Notes: generated by a model from the sequence alone, not told the origin. 64,000 nt of DNA from Vibrio anguillarum (GCF_001989995.2 NZ_JAHGUP010000018.1:1-64000), one strand, 5' to 3'; counted from the stretch's first letter, positions 7,886-17,422 are shown. A program made the numbers and translations.

Positions 7886-9664
7886 CTAAGCTACCTGCTC
7901 AACAACAGCATCAGTAAGCTGAAGTTGGGTTTGTTGGCTGTCGCGTAAGCGTTGTTTTAGCTGTTCACAAAATGAGAGAAGCTCTTTGGTTTTTGCCATC
8001 AATCGCGCCTGTTCTCTAACTGGTGGCACTGATACGAGCATGTGCTTCATTAGCGTACCGTTTACATTTGCTTGTCCACACTGTTGCTTGATGTGCGGTT
8101 CTATCTGAGTTTTTCTGAATAATGGAGTATTCATACTCAAGCTCAAATATTCAGGCATCACGTTATTGAAGCTGCAACGTATACGAATTAGGTAAGAAGC
8201 AAATGTATAAACATCATCCTCCCCTTTAAACATACCTGTTTTGCCTACTAGTTCAGCGCTGTTCGTACGGTTATATAGAACGTCACCAAACTTCAGGTAT
8301 AGATTTGGTAAATCCTCGATTTGTGCAGAAACTACTTGATGCTCTCTTAGAATGACTTTACCAGCCTGAATATCACCCATCTTTAATACGGGGACACCAT
8401 CAGGTAGCTCTGTGACAGTTTTTTCTGAACTTCCATATTCGCTGAACAAAGAAGCATCGAAAATTCTCGCCCACTCCCACCCATTCGGCAGTTCAAACGG
8501 CTTTTCATCATCAGCTATCGGCGGCAGGGCTTTTTGCTTTTTGATTTTCTTCTCTTTCACCAACTGCGCTTTTTCTTCCGCAATACGCTCAAGCAGTTTT
8601 GCTGCTGGTTCATCATTTGGGTCTTGCGGTACCAGCTTACCCATCACCGCCAGTTGCAGGATGGTTTGCTTTAGCTGGTCGATGCTTTGCTCAGTGGTGA
8701 ACAAGGTATCGAAGTGCTCGCTGATGCGTGTCCAGTTCGCCATCAGTTCGGTGGCGTCTTGGCTGTTGGTGAGCGTCGCCAGCAAGGTTTCTACCAATAC
8801 CTGATGTGCATCAAGGCTGGCTTCGGTTTGCTGTTCTAGTTGGTCGCAGAGCGCCATCAGTTCGTCGACTTTGGCGACGATGCGGTGTTGTTCTTCAACA
8901 GGGATAACCGGAACAAGCGTTTCATTGGCTCGGCTGATCGTCAGCGTGTGCACCGTAGTGCCCATACTTTCTTTGTGAATTGCATCGAGCCAGTACCGAG
9001 ACTTGAACAGGTAGTACAGGAACTCGGCACTTAGCCCGTGATAGTTCTTAAAAATAAGTACGCTGGCATCTTTGAAGTAGAACTTTTCGCCAGCTTTAAC
9101 AACGTAGGGCATGCCAATAGTCCCCACGCCGGTCACCATCAGATCGTCCGGTTCAGGTACAAAACCGCTCTGAGCATGCTGCTCAAAAAGCGCTTCAGAG
9201 ATGAATAAGTCATTATCCACTGAACCATACTTGGATAGCTGTACAATTTCTCGCGCACGGTAGAAGGGGACCCCGCTGTCTTGCCAATCCTTTTTGTGGA
9301 CACGGGAGCTGGATGCCATCAATCCCAAAGAACCGAGTCTTGCCCACTTCCACCCTAGCGGCAGAGTAAACGGCTTATCCTCGTCGCTGATGGGCGGCAG
9401 TGGCTTCGGCTTTTTGATCTTTTTATCTTTCACCAACTGCGTTTTCTCAGCCGCAATTCGCTCAAGCAGTACTGAAGCAGGCTCATCACTCGGATCTTGC
9501 GGCACCAACTTACCACGCACTGCCAATTCCAAAATAAGCTCACGCAGTTTTTTGATGCCGTAAAGCTCGCGCTTTTTGCTGCTACCACGACCAGACGCAG
9601 ATTTTGCTTTGATGGCCGACGTCCAAATATCGATATGATCAGTAATCAGTTTTTCTGCAGACAT
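7886..9664 (-). CDS. hsdS: Type I restriction-modification specificity subunit HsdS
   Basis: Recognises the bipartite DNA site for the HsdM/HsdR complex. The 592-aa protein contains two target-recognition domains (roughly residues 95-265 and 395-560). Each is preceded by a near-duplicate conserved block: LAVRGKLVPQDPSDEPA and LAVMGKLVPQDPNDEPA, then a Lys-rich stretch and LPPI. The start codon overlaps the hsdM stop by one base (TAATG at 9664), so the two are translationally coupled. The recognition sequence cannot be read from the protein by eye. Confidence 0.93.
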   Translation of the reverse strand: MSAEKLITDHIDIWTSAIKAKSASGRGSSKKRELYGIKKLRELILELAVRGKLVPQDPSDEPASVLLERIAAEKTQLVKDKKIKKPKPLPPISDEDKPFTLPLGWKWARLGSLGLMASSSRVHKKDWQDSGVPFYRAREIVQLSKYGSVDNDLFISEALFEQHAQSGFVPEPDDLMVTGVGTIGMPYVVKAGEKFYFKDASVLIFKNYHGLSAEFLYYLFKSRYWLDAIHKESMGTTVHTLTISRANETLVPVIPVEEQHRIVAKVDELMALCDQLEQQTEASLDAHQVLVETLLATLTNSQDATELMANWTRISEHFDTLFTTEQSIDQLKQTILQLAVMGKLVPQDPNDEPAAKLLERIAEEKAQLVKEKKIKKQKALPPIADDEKPFELPNGWEWARIFDASLFSEYGSSEKTVTELPDGVPVLKMGDIQAGKVILREHQVVSAQIEDLPNLYLKFGDVLYNRTNSAELVGKTGMFKGEDDVYTFASYLIRIRCSFNNVMPEYLSLSMNTPLFRKTQIEPHIKQQCGQANVNGTLMKHMLVSVPPVREQARLMAKTKELLSFCEQLKQRLRDSQQTQLQLTDAVVEQVA

Positions 9665-11166
9665 TACTTCACCTCATCCGCAGTTTGCGATGATGAAGCT
9701 GTTTGTGAAGAAGACAGGGCATTCCCCAGAATATCTTTCAGTTGGTTGCGTAGCTCGGTGATTTCTTGCTGTTGCGTTTGGTAGCTTGCTAGCAGTTCAT
9801 CGGGGTCATGGCTGACCACTTCGCCTTGATACGGGTTTTTAATGTCTAGGTTGAAGTTACGGGCGATGATCTCATCAATCGAGACTTTCCACGCGTGGTT
9901 GCTTTCTACGCGGCTGGCAAAGCCGTCTGCTTCATTGCCCCACCAATCGATTTCTGCCTGAAATTCTTCAAACTTCATCGGTTTGGTTTTGCTGTAGTTC
10001 TTCACACCCTCTGGGTATGGGTGCTCGAAGAACCACACGTCTTTGGTTGGTTTGCCTTTGGTGAAGAACAGAATGTTGGTTTTAATGCCCGTGTAAGGGT
10101 TAAACACGCCGTTTGGCAGGCGCACAATGGTGTGCAGGTTGCATTCTTCGGTTAGCAGCTTTTTGATTTTGGTTTTTACGCCTTCACCAAACAAGGTGCC
10201 ATCAGGCAATACCACACCCGCACGGCCATTTGCAGGATCCAGTACTTCAATAATCAGTTGTAGGAACAAATCCGCCGTTTCACGAGTTTGCATTTCAGCC
10301 GGGAAGTTCTTTTCAATCCCGTCTTCTTCCGTGCCACCAAACGGTGGGTTAGTCGCAATTACATTGATATTGCTATCCCAGCTTGAAAGCGGTTTGCTTA
10401 GTGTGTTGCCGTGCTTAATTTGTACAGGTACTTCAATGCCGTGCAACATCATATTGGTAATACATAGAAGGTGTGGCAGTTGTTTTTTCTCGACACCGTG
10501 GATTTGCTTTTGCAACGTTTGGTGGTCAGCTGCTGTTTTTACGTAGTTGTTTTTAACGTGGTCGAATGAACAAGCAAGGAAACCGCCCGTCCCCGTTGCA
10601 GGGTCCATAATGGATTCACCTAATTTTGGATCTAGACGGTCAACGATAAAACGAGTGACTGCACGAGGAGTATAGAACTCACCCGCATTGCCTGCGCTTT
10701 GCAGGTCTTTTAAAATTTGCTCGTAGATATCACCGAATAGGTGGCGCTCTGAAGAATCAGTAAAATCAATTTCATTCAGTTTGTTGATTACTTGGCGAAG
10801 CAACGTACCGTTTTTCATGTAGTTGAACGCATCGCTAAACGCTTCTTTCACCACATAACCACGTGGGTTCAAGTCAACAGGGGCGATTAGGTTTTTTAGC
10901 TTGTAGAACAAGTCGTCGTTTACGAACTCAAGCAGTCGATCACCGGTAATGCCTTCAGCATCTTGAGCCCAATTGCGCCATAGGTATTGCTCAGGGATTG
11001 GAGTTTTATAATCGTCCAGTTCCAGTTCTAACTCTTCTTCTTGAGCATCAAACACTTTAAGAAATAACAACCAAGACATTTGTCCAAGGCGCTGTGCATC
11101 ACCGTCGACCCCCGCATCTTTACGCATGATGTCTTGAATGGATTTGATTACTGAACTGATAGACAT
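9664..11166 (-). CDS. hsdM: Type I DNA methyltransferase subunit HsdM
   Basis: N6-adenine methyltransferase of the type I system. The 500-aa protein shows an N-terminal helical HsdM_N region, the AdoMet-binding motif DPATGTGGFLA, and the catalytic motif NPPFGG of N6-adenine methylases. It heads the hsdM-hsdS pair. hsdR is separate, about 1.3 kb away, with small genes in between. Codon use matches neighbours in the cargo. Confidence 0.95.
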   Translation of the reverse strand: MSISSVIKSIQDIMRKDAGVDGDAQRLGQMSWLLFLKVFDAQEEELELELDDYKTPIPEQYLWRNWAQDAEGITGDRLLEFVNDDLFYKLKNLIAPVDLNPRGYVVKEAFSDAFNYMKNGTLLRQVINKLNEIDFTDSSERHLFGDIYEQILKDLQSAGNAGEFYTPRAVTRFIVDRLDPKLGESIMDPATGTGGFLACSFDHVKNNYVKTAADHQTLQKQIHGVEKKQLPHLLCITNMMLHGIEVPVQIKHGNTLSKPLSSWDSNINVIATNPPFGGTEEDGIEKNFPAEMQTRETADLFLQLIIEVLDPANGRAGVVLPDGTLFGEGVKTKIKKLLTEECNLHTIVRLPNGVFNPYTGIKTNILFFTKGKPTKDVWFFEHPYPEGVKNYSKTKPMKFEEFQAEIDWWGNEADGFASRVESNHAWKVSIDEIIARNFNLDIKNPYQGEVVSHDPDELLASYQTQQQEITELRNQLKDILGNALSSSQTASSSQTADEVK

Positions 11167-11330
11167 GGCTTACTACTTTAACTGACCTAAAATTTGGCCG
11201 AATTATAGCAGAACTTAGATCAAAAAATTTAAGCTAGCTCTATGAATGTATAGGAATGATTATGCTTTAATCACTCAAACACGTATTAAAACGATCTCAT
11301 AGAACAATAACCCACCAATTTGGCTAGAAA

Positions 11331-11729
11331 ATGAAAATAGAATGCCCGCATTGTCAGACGGATAACCTGATTGAATTTGCTGAGAACATTTCATGCACTG
11401 AATGTAAGAAAAATTTCAAAGGTTATAAATTCAGTAAACGAAAGCTCGTTTCTGCCAGTACAGCTTTTCTGGTTGGTGCTGTAGGCGCTTACGCTGTTGA
11501 AAGTGAATTAGACAAAAAAAGGTATCCTTTGGAAGTAGAATACGCAATTGTCGATACTTGCGTAAATTCTAGCGAAAACCTTGTGTCGGTAAGTTGGTAT
11601 GAAAGTAAACGGGAAACCTGTTTATGCGCATTAGAAAAAACCGAAAATGATGTGGCGTTCTCAGACTATAAGTCTGATCAAGATATGTTCCTTCACACAT
11701 TCAAGCAACATGCTAGAAGTTGCTCTTAA
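11331..11729 (+). CDS. Zinc-ribbon protein with one membrane segment, unknown function
   Basis: A 132-aa protein transcribed against the surrounding hsd genes. It opens with a zinc ribbon (CPHC at residues 5-8, CTEC at 24-27) and then has a probable membrane helix (STAFLVGAVGAYAV, about 44-57). The C-terminal part has several more cysteines (DTCV, TCLC, SCS) and would face the other side of the membrane. I do not recognise a family with a known role. A good terminator at 11732-11765 follows it, which supports a real transcription unit. Confidence 0.6.
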   Translation: MKIECPHCQTDNLIEFAENISCTECKKNFKGYKFSKRKLVSASTAFLVGAVGAYAVESELDKKRYPLEVEYAIVDTCVNSSENLVSVSWYESKRETCLCALEKTENDVAFSDYKSDQDMFLHTFKQHARSCS

Positions 11730-11731
11730 AT

Positions 11732-11765
11732 AAGAGAGGCAGCATTTAGCTACCTCTCTTTTAAA
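11732..11765 (+). terminator. Rho-independent terminator
   Basis: AAGAGAGG pairs with CCTCTCTT, with an inner AGC/GCT stem after one mismatch, then TTTT. It is directly after the stop of the zinc-ribbon gene. Confidence 0.7.
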
Positions 11766-11767
11766 TA

Positions 11768-11848
11768 TTAACGCTTAGGTGTATTACCGCGCCCGGGACC
11801 AGATGGGTTACCAGTTTTGCTTGGGTAGTTTGGGTTTTGAGTACTCAT
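11768..11848 (-). CDS. Small 26-aa protein of type I RM loci
   Basis: ATG at 11848, preceded by GAGGAAATTACC, a good ribosome-binding site. The peptide begins MSTQNPNYPSKTGNPSG and ends GRGNTPKR, being rich in Asn, Pro and Gly. I recall near-identical tiny proteins annotated beside hsd genes in other gammaproteobacteria, but not a function. It lies 11 bp downstream of the gene at 11860-12009 on the same strand, so the two form a pair. Confidence 0.6.
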   Translation of the reverse strand: MSTQNPNYPSKTGNPSGPGRGNTPKR

Positions 11849-11859
11849 GGTAATTTCCT

Positions 11860-12009
11860 CTATTTAGATGTTTTTTGGTTGTTGGCAGCAGCACGCTGTG
11901 CTCGGCCAACAAAATCGCCTTTTGGTACTTTGCCACCATTTTGTTTTGCGACATTACCTTGAATGCGAGCAGCGGCTTCAGGTGTCATTGGGGTTTTAGA
12001 TTTAGTCAT
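11860..12009 (-). CDS. Small 49-aa SMP-like (seed-maturation-like) protein
   Basis: ATG at 12009 with AGGA eight bases upstream. The sequence starts MTKSKTPMTPEAAARIQGN and includes AKQNGGKVPKGDFVGRAQRA. This resembles short bacterial proteins with a seed maturation protein (SMP)-like motif that are often seen beside type I restriction genes. The role is unknown; a disordered, basic, possibly nucleic-acid-associated peptide is likely from composition. It is transcribed with the 26-aa gene that follows. Confidence 0.65.
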   Translation of the reverse strand: MTKSKTPMTPEAAARIQGNVAKQNGGKVPKGDFVGRAQRAAANNQKTSK

Positions 12010-12084
12010 GATTTTATCCTTTGTTATCGTGATTAATGTGTCTTCGCTAAGACAAAGGAATAATAACTAGGAGGTTAGGGACAA

Positions 12085-12462
12085 ATGGGGACAGCTAAAA
12101 AACAAAAGCAAAAACAAATTCAACACACTTTGGATGCCTTGGGTTGGAGTCATCATCAGTTTGCAAGCGTGCTTTATGATGAGCTCAACAATAACGATGA
12201 TTTTAAAGAGACTGACAAAGATGAGATTCGTAAGCTGGGTCAAAATATCAAAAAACACCTAAAACGTGAATCCACTCCTGACGAACGGCTAAAACAATAC
12301 TTGAAAATACTCGCGGAACACCCTGATTATCAAGCTTTAAAGCTAGGAATGGTGATTCCCAAGTATGTTGAGCATGACTGCATCAATAACGCTTTAGCTA
12401 ACCAACTAACAGAACTCTCTGCAGAACTAGATCTGTTCAATGACAATGAAAAAGGCCGCTAA
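12085..12462 (+). CDS. Hypothetical protein of the hsd cargo block
   Basis: A 125-aa soluble, charged protein with a strong AGGAGG 10-15 bases before the ATG. The N-terminal half (QKQIQHTLDALGWSHHQFASVLYDEL) looks like a helix-turn-helix-like segment. I do not recognise a named family. It is transcribed towards hsdR, and its end overlaps the hsdR terminator. Position among hsd genes suggests an accessory or regulatory role for the restriction system, but that is only context. Confidence 0.6.
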   Translation: MGTAKKQKQKQIQHTLDALGWSHHQFASVLYDELNNNDDFKETDKDEIRKLGQNIKKHLKRESTPDERLKQYLKILAEHPDYQALKLGMVIPKYVEHDCINNALANQLTELSAELDLFNDNEKGR

Positions 12463-12473
12463 TTTAGCGACCT
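12448..12473 (-). terminator. Terminator downstream of hsdR
   Basis: On the minus strand, AGGTCGCTAA pairs with the arm ending GCGGCCT (one mismatch), followed by TTTTTC. It lies about 35 bp past the hsdR stop and overlaps the end of the opposing gene. Confidence 0.6.
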
Positions 12474-12507
12474 CAACAGTTTCCGTATCTACACTTTGTG
12501 AATATCG

Positions 12508-14958
12508 TTACGCAGATTGATAGATAGCCGCTTCTAGTTCATTAACTGCTTCTAAGTATTGCGGTTTGCCACCAAAACCATTGTTAATGATCTCTTTCAT
12601 GCTTCCGATTTCATTAAATGGTGCGACTTTAAGCACGGTAATGTTTTCAACCTCTGCCACGCCACCATCGGCGTATTTGTCTAACAGATTGTTCAGTACT
12701 TGTTGAGCGGTATCGCCATATTTGGTGAAATAGTTACGCTTCTTGACGTTGTCCGCACGTTCTTTACGAGTTAAAGCGGGTTGGCCGTAAACGACATGAC
12801 AAATCATATCGAATGGGTCCATATCTTTACCTACCTCATCTTCGAGTACTTCCCATAAAATACCTGCTTCTGCTAGTTCATCAATAATGGCTTGTTTACG
12901 TTCAGATTCATTCCAACGTTTAATAAAGTCATTGAGAGATGCAAACTGCTTCACCATTGTCTTACGTGTGTAATCTTTGAATGATTCGGTCACAAGCTTA
13001 CCATCTGAATCGTAATATTGAACACGCTCAGCAAGGGCTTTAACGGATACGCCATTTACATGGAATTTACGAACTCTGTTTTCGTCGTTCCAATCATCAT
13101 TGCCTTCTGCACCGCCTTTCGATGAACCACCAAAATTATCACCGTAAGAAGATTCAGGCTCTTGGATTGAATCAGAGTCAATATCTTCATCACCAAATGG
13201 GTTGTCGGCATCAATATCATCCATACCCTCAATGATGTCATCTAAGTCGTCTTCATCTTCAAACTGTTTAGGAGTGGTAACTTTTACACGCTCAGGAGTA
13301 CCATCGAAGCGTTCATCAGCGAACAACTCTGTGGCTTTTTTGAAATCTAAAATAGTGAACCATAGCTTGCCATAGCGCTCATCAATACGAGTACCACGGC
13401 CGATGATCTGCTTAAACTTGGTCATTGACTGGATACCTTGATCAAGTACTACTAACTTACAGGTTTTAGCATCCACACCGGTGCTCATTAGCTCTGATGT
13501 TGTGGCAATAACAGGGTACTTTTTCTTCGGGTTGATGAAGTTATCCAACTGAGCTTTGCCAACTTCATCATCGCCCGTGATCTTCATTACGTACTTGTCG
13601 TTCTTATTCACTTGCTCTGGATTTAGATTAACCAGTGCTCGGCGCATACGTTCTGCATGATCGATGTCATTACAGAAGACAATAGTTTTCGCCATTGGGT
13701 CAGTACGATTTAAATAGTTGGTAATGGTTTTAGCAACTAACTCTGTGCGCTCATCAATTACCATCGTCCGGTCAAAATCTTTCTGATTATAGATTCGATC
13801 TTCAATGATTTCACCGTGCTTATCGGTTTGCCCTTTGGTTGGTCGCCAACCCTGAACATCAATATCAATATCGACACGTATAACCTTGTAAGGGGCTAAG
13901 AAACCATCTTCGATGCCTTCTTTTAGCGAGTAGGTATAAACAGGATCGCCAAAGTATTCAATGTTTGACACTTCATCCGTTTCTTTAGGCGTCGCAGTCA
14001 AACCAACTTGGGTTGCCGAGCTAAAGTACTCAAGAATTTCTCGCCAAGCGCTGTCTTCAGATGCACTACCACGATGGCATTCATCGATAATGATTAAGTC
14101 AAAGAAATTAGGGTCAACTTGCTTATAGGCTTTTTGCTCTTCTTCTGGCCCTGTTAGTGCTTGATACAACGCAAGGTGTACTTCAAAAGCAGGATCAACT
14201 TTGCGCCCCGTTATTTTGGTCATTGCTGTACCGAACGGCTGAAAATCATTGGTTTTGGTTTGATCAACAAGAATATTGCGGTCAGCAAGAAATAAAATTC
14301 GCTTTTTGGCTTTCGCTTTCCATAGTCGCCAAATGATTTGAAAGGCAGTATAGGTTTTACCTGTGCCTGTCGCCATTACTAACAAGATTCTATCTTGCCC
14401 AGTTGCGACGGCTTCAACTGTTTTGTTTATAGCCTGCAACTGGTAGTACCGAGGGGACTTACCGCTCCCATCATCGTGATAATCTTGAGTGATCACGGGT
14501 AAGTGCTCCGTTTTATATCCTTTCCAAAGGCAGTATTTCTCCCACAACTGTTGTGGTGTTGGGAAATCTTCTAAACGAATTTCAGTTTCAAGTTGAGCGG
14601 AATTGGTTAAATCTCTAAAGATAAAACCATCACCATTGGATGCGAAAACAAAAGGCACTTCTAACAAAGAGGCATAATCGATTCCTTGTTGCATGCCTTT
14701 ACCAATTTCATGTTTGTTCGCTTTCGCTTCCACAACGGCAAGTGGCATACTTGGTTTGTGATAAAGAACAATATCTGCTGATTTTACTTTTTTACGAGCA
14801 GCCGCTTGACCTCGCACAATGACTTTACCATCACGCAATTTAACTTCTTGGCGGATCTGAGCCATATCATCCCAGCCAGAATTTTTAATTGCAGGAAGTA
14901 TGAACTTAGTAATAATGTCAGTTTCAGATAATTTTGCTTTATTGACGCCGGTAACCAT
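12508..14958 (-). CDS. hsdR: Type I restriction endonuclease subunit HsdR (EcoEI-like)
   Basis: Motor and nuclease of the type I system. The 816-aa protein has an N-terminal PD-(D/E)XK nuclease (SADIVLYHK then AVVEAKA near residues 63-80). It also has the SF2 helicase motifs: ATGTGKT, DECH in [16 protein letters not shown], and [12 protein letters not shown]. An acidic linker (about 560-620, rich in Asp) precedes the C-terminal EcoEI-type domain. All motifs look intact, so the system is probably active. It is a separate transcription unit from hsdMS. Confidence 0.94.
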   Translation of the reverse strand: MVTGVNKAKLSETDIITKFILPAIKNSGWDDMAQIRQEVKLRDGKVIVRGQAAARKKVKSADIVLYHKPSMPLAVVEAKANKHEIGKGMQQGIDYASLLEVPFVFASNGDGFIFRDLTNSAQLETEIRLEDFPTPQQLWEKYCLWKGYKTEHLPVITQDYHDDGSGKSPRYYQLQAINKTVEAVATGQDRILLVMATGTGKTYTAFQIIWRLWKAKAKKRILFLADRNILVDQTKTNDFQPFGTAMTKITGRKVDPAFEVHLALYQALTGPEEEQKAYKQVDPNFFDLIIIDECHRGSASEDSAWREILEYFSSATQVGLTATPKETDEVSNIEYFGDPVYTYSLKEGIEDGFLAPYKVIRVDIDIDVQGWRPTKGQTDKHGEIIEDRIYNQKDFDRTMVIDERTELVAKTITNYLNRTDPMAKTIVFCNDIDHAERMRRALVNLNPEQVNKNDKYVMKITGDDEVGKAQLDNFINPKKKYPVIATTSELMSTGVDAKTCKLVVLDQGIQSMTKFKQIIGRGTRIDERYGKLWFTILDFKKATELFADERFDGTPERVKVTTPKQFEDEDDLDDIIEGMDDIDADNPFGDEDIDSDSIQEPESSYGDNFGGSSKGGAEGNDDWNDENRVRKFHVNGVSVKALAERVQYYDSDGKLVTESFKDYTRKTMVKQFASLNDFIKRWNESERKQAIIDELAEAGILWEVLEDEVGKDMDPFDMICHVVYGQPALTRKERADNVKKRNYFTKYGDTAQQVLNNLLDKYADGGVAEVENITVLKVAPFNEIGSMKEIINNGFGGKPQYLEAVNELEAAIYQSA

Positions 14959-15094
14959 ACTGCAGACTCAGAAAATCGTTTAGTTGAGCAGTATATAACA
15001 AAGTTCATATCAAGCCGAGCGCATTACCTTTGCTGCCCTAAGGTTATATCGTGCCTTCATCACATTATGGTTCCCATCTTAACCTAATCGACCA

Positions 15095-16471
15095 TTAAAT
15101 AAATGCTGATAAAACCCGTTGCTTAAACAGACCAAAACGCAGCTCCTCAAACGTTGGGGAGTACTCAGAATTCTTGGACACTGAGTCACTGTCTATTTGT
15201 TGCCAAGTAAAAGTATTCGCTTGCGTTGATGAATATCGGTTTAATTCTGACTTTGGAGCTATTGAAGTATTAAGAAAATTTAACTGTTCTTCATCCTGTT
15301 TATCCTTTATGAACATGCACGTATCTGGGATATCTTGTTCGATCCGTTCAGCAAAACCGACAAGGCTTTCCTCCGCAAAGGTAAAAAGCCACGCTTCTTG
15401 ATTTGGGCTGTCTGTGACTCTCAGTATTCGACCTAAAACTTGCCTAAAATAGAGTTCTGTTTTCACTGAGCTCATATGACAGCAAACCTGCAACCGAGGA
15501 ATATCAGTGCCTTCGCTGATCATCCCAACACTGACAATCCACTGACTGTTCCCATGCCTAAAAGCATCAATTTCTTCAAGTGGCGAATCATGATGGTACG
15601 TAACAATACACGCCGATTGCCCAAATTTTTGTATCAGTAACTCCTGTATCACTTTCGCATGCTTAACCGAGGAAGCAACAACTAGACCGCCAGCTTGCGG
15701 TGATTGTTGACGGATCTGCGCTAGTTTTTTGCACCCTTCCTCAAGCAAATAACCCATAGCCTCTTCATTGTGAATAACGCTTTGATAAGAAATATCTGAT
15801 TCTTTGAGAAGATTTAATATCGAAGAAAAGGACTGCATCTCACCTTTGCCGTCGATGGTTAAATGTTCATTGTCTACCAATACGATTTTTGGACGTCGGC
15901 AGACCTGATCTTGGATGGCTTGCTTTAATCCATATTGATAATCGAAAATTAGCTGACCTTCAGGGTCGGTATAGTCAGCCATCGCAATAGGTAGAGAATC
16001 AGAACGCCACGGCGTTCCTGATAAAGCGAGAGTGTATTTAGCCAATCCTTGAATTTTCGCGAGCACTTGCTCACCCCATACATTTGATCGCCCTTGCTCT
16101 TCATAGGAGCAATGATGAATTTCATCAAACACTACAAACACACGATGCTTGCTCATCGTACTCCAAAAATCATCACCTAAAAAACGAATAGTTTGATAAG
16201 TATAAGAAGCGCCTAAAGAACCCAAACCACCATTAAATGAGCAATCTAATTTCCAAGAAAATGTTCGTTTAATGCTCTCAGAGACTGTGAGTGATGGAGA
16301 GAAGCACAACACGAGATCTATTTCATCACGTATAAATAACTGCTTTGCTAATTCAGCGGCCATCACTGTTTTACCTGCACCCGGCGTTGCTTGACAAAAG
16401 AAGTGAGCATGTTGTTTTTCAAACTTATTCAGAGCTATTTGTACACATTGATCTTGCCATAACCTTAACAT
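15095..16471 (-). CDS. SF2 DEAD/DEAH-type helicase, cargo under Xre-type control
   Basis: A 458-aa superfamily 2 helicase with all core motifs: Walker A ATPGAGKT (about 28-35), DEIH, SGTPWRS, the segment VSVGMISEGTDIP, and QVLGRILR. It lacks an obvious nuclease domain. The start overlaps the end of the 181-aa gene at 16465-17010 by 7 bp, so the pair is an operon. The operon's promoter region contains two operators of the transposon's Xre regulator. Role is unknown: defence cargo or a transposition accessory are both possible. Confidence 0.8.
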   Translation of the reverse strand: MLRLWQDQCVQIALNKFEKQHAHFFCQATPGAGKTVMAAELAKQLFIRDEIDLVLCFSPSLTVSESIKRTFSWKLDCSFNGGLGSLGASYTYQTIRFLGDDFWSTMSKHRVFVVFDEIHHCSYEEQGRSNVWGEQVLAKIQGLAKYTLALSGTPWRSDSLPIAMADYTDPEGQLIFDYQYGLKQAIQDQVCRRPKIVLVDNEHLTIDGKGEMQSFSSILNLLKESDISYQSVIHNEEAMGYLLEEGCKKLAQIRQQSPQAGGLVVASSVKHAKVIQELLIQKFGQSACIVTYHHDSPLEEIDAFRHGNSQWIVSVGMISEGTDIPRLQVCCHMSSVKTELYFRQVLGRILRVTDSPNQEAWLFTFAEESLVGFAERIEQDIPDTCMFIKDKQDEEQLNFLNTSIAPKSELNRYSSTQANTFTWQQIDSDSVSKNSEYSPTFEELRFGLFKQRVLSAFI

Positions 16472-17010
16472 TCAATCCCTCGAAAACCAGATGCTTTAAG
16501 AGCTTTAGATATAGCGTTAATTTTACCAAGCAGACGAGCTGAACATTCCTTTGCATCAGTAAACAAAGGTAAAAACAGATCACGATTTTGTGGAAATCGG
16601 TTGATCAAGGATTGATATTCTTCAACTTCACCAAGAACAATTGCCAGCTCACCTTCATGCTGATTTTTTTCTTTTAGTAATACAGCTAATCCACTCATCG
16701 GTACTTCAGTGATTAACTCTGTTTCAGGTGGTGACTTGACCTCTGATTCACGGGGTGAAAAGTCTATTTGATGAAATAACTCTGTCTTTTGGTATCTCTT
16801 AGCCCGATCTTTTCCTGTAGAAAAAAGCCAACCTTTACGTTCAAATGAGAGTATTTGCCTATATACATACTTTCTCGCTTCATCCGGATCTGTGACATTT
16901 TTAGTAATCGACATCAACGCATCTCTCAGTTCAACAACTAAAAAGTTATCCATCTCTTTTTCTATCAATAGGTTAAACATGTATGCGTTTATTTTCTTGG
17001 ATTTCTTCAT
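16465..17010 (-). CDS. Hypothetical partner of the cargo helicase
   Basis: A 181-aa protein I do not recognise. The N-terminal part (residues about 8-75, with VYRQILSFERKGWLFSTGKD) looks like a winged-helix fold. The C-terminal part (about 110-175, with KNQHEGELAIVLGEVEEYQ) is probably a helical coiled region. It is first in a two-gene operon with the helicase. A likely promoter on the minus strand (TTGTCT, 18 bp, TATACT) overlaps both Xre-type operators, so the operon should be repressed or tuned by Xre. Confidence 0.65.
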   Translation of the reverse strand: MKKSKKINAYMFNLLIEKEMDNFLVVELRDALMSITKNVTDPDEARKYVYRQILSFERKGWLFSTGKDRAKRYQKTELFHQIDFSPRESEVKSPPETELITEVPMSGLAVLLKEKNQHEGELAIVLGEVEEYQSLINRFPQNRDLFLPLFTDAKECSARLLGKINAISKALKASGFRGIEC

Positions 17011-17032
17011 CTGAACATTTACACAACTAAAA

Positions 17033-17047
17033 CTTAGGATTGCTAAG
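17033..17047. promoter_or_regulatory. Xre-type operator (copy 2)
   Basis: CTTAG-GATTG-CTAAG. It overlaps the -10 element (plus-strand 17046-17051) of the minus-strand promoter for the helicase operon and lies upstream of xre. Confidence 0.75.
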
Positions 17048-17075
17048 TATACAAAAATCAGTAAAACTTAGACAA
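17046..17075 (-). promoter_or_regulatory. Likely sigma-70 promoter of the helicase operon
   Basis: Minus strand TTGTCT (17070-17075), 18-bp spacer, TATACT (17046-17051). Both elements are covered by the two operators. Confidence 0.5.
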
Positions 17076-17081
17076 TCTAAG
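17067..17081. promoter_or_regulatory. Xre-type operator (copy 3)
   Basis: CTTAG-ACAAT-CTAAG, 34 bp from copy 2 and 29 bp before the xre start codon. It covers the -35 element of the divergent helicase promoter. Confidence 0.75.
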
Positions 17082-17110
17082 TTATCTAAAGGTTGAAAAG
17101 AAATGTGTAA

Positions 17111-17419
17111 GTGCAAAAAGACAACCCAATCCCAGCGAGGCTCAAAGCTGCGCGTAAAAAAGCCAAGATCACCCAAAAAGATTTAGGGGTGAAAATTGGC
17201 ATGGAACAAGGCTCGGCTAGTGGTCGTATGAATCATTACGAAAAAGGAAGACATGTACCTGATATTGGCACGCTACAGCGTATGGCTGAGGAACTTAATG
17301 TTCCTTTAAATTATTTCTTTTGTGAAAATGATTTAAGCGCAGAATTGGCGTGTGCGATTGACAAAATGAGTGATGAAGAGAAAGCGATGCTGTTGGACAG
17401 CCTAAACCGTGAAAAGTAG
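17111..17419 (+). CDS. Xre-family transcription regulator of the transposon
   Basis: A 102-aa protein with an N-terminal helix-turn-helix of the Cro/CI type (about residues 7-62: RLKAARKKAKITQKDLGVKI...GTLQRMAEELNVP). The GTG at 17111 is the best in-frame start. An ATG at 17103 is out of frame. Xre regulators of I-F3b elements are known to control cas genes and the homing guide. Here matching operators lie before tniQ-cas and in the xre/helicase intergenic region, so autoregulation plus control of both operons is likely. It converges on tnsC with a 3-bp gap. Confidence 0.88.
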   Translation: MQKDNPIPARLKAARKKAKITQKDLGVKIGMEQGSASGRMNHYEKGRHVPDIGTLQRMAEELNVPLNYFFCENDLSAELACAIDKMSDEEKAMLLDSLNREK

Positions 17420-17422
17420 CCT

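Noticed and set aside
9294..10546. Plus-strand frames over hsdS/hsdM
   Set aside because: Antisense shadows of conserved genes; low-complexity, Ser/Phe-rich translations.
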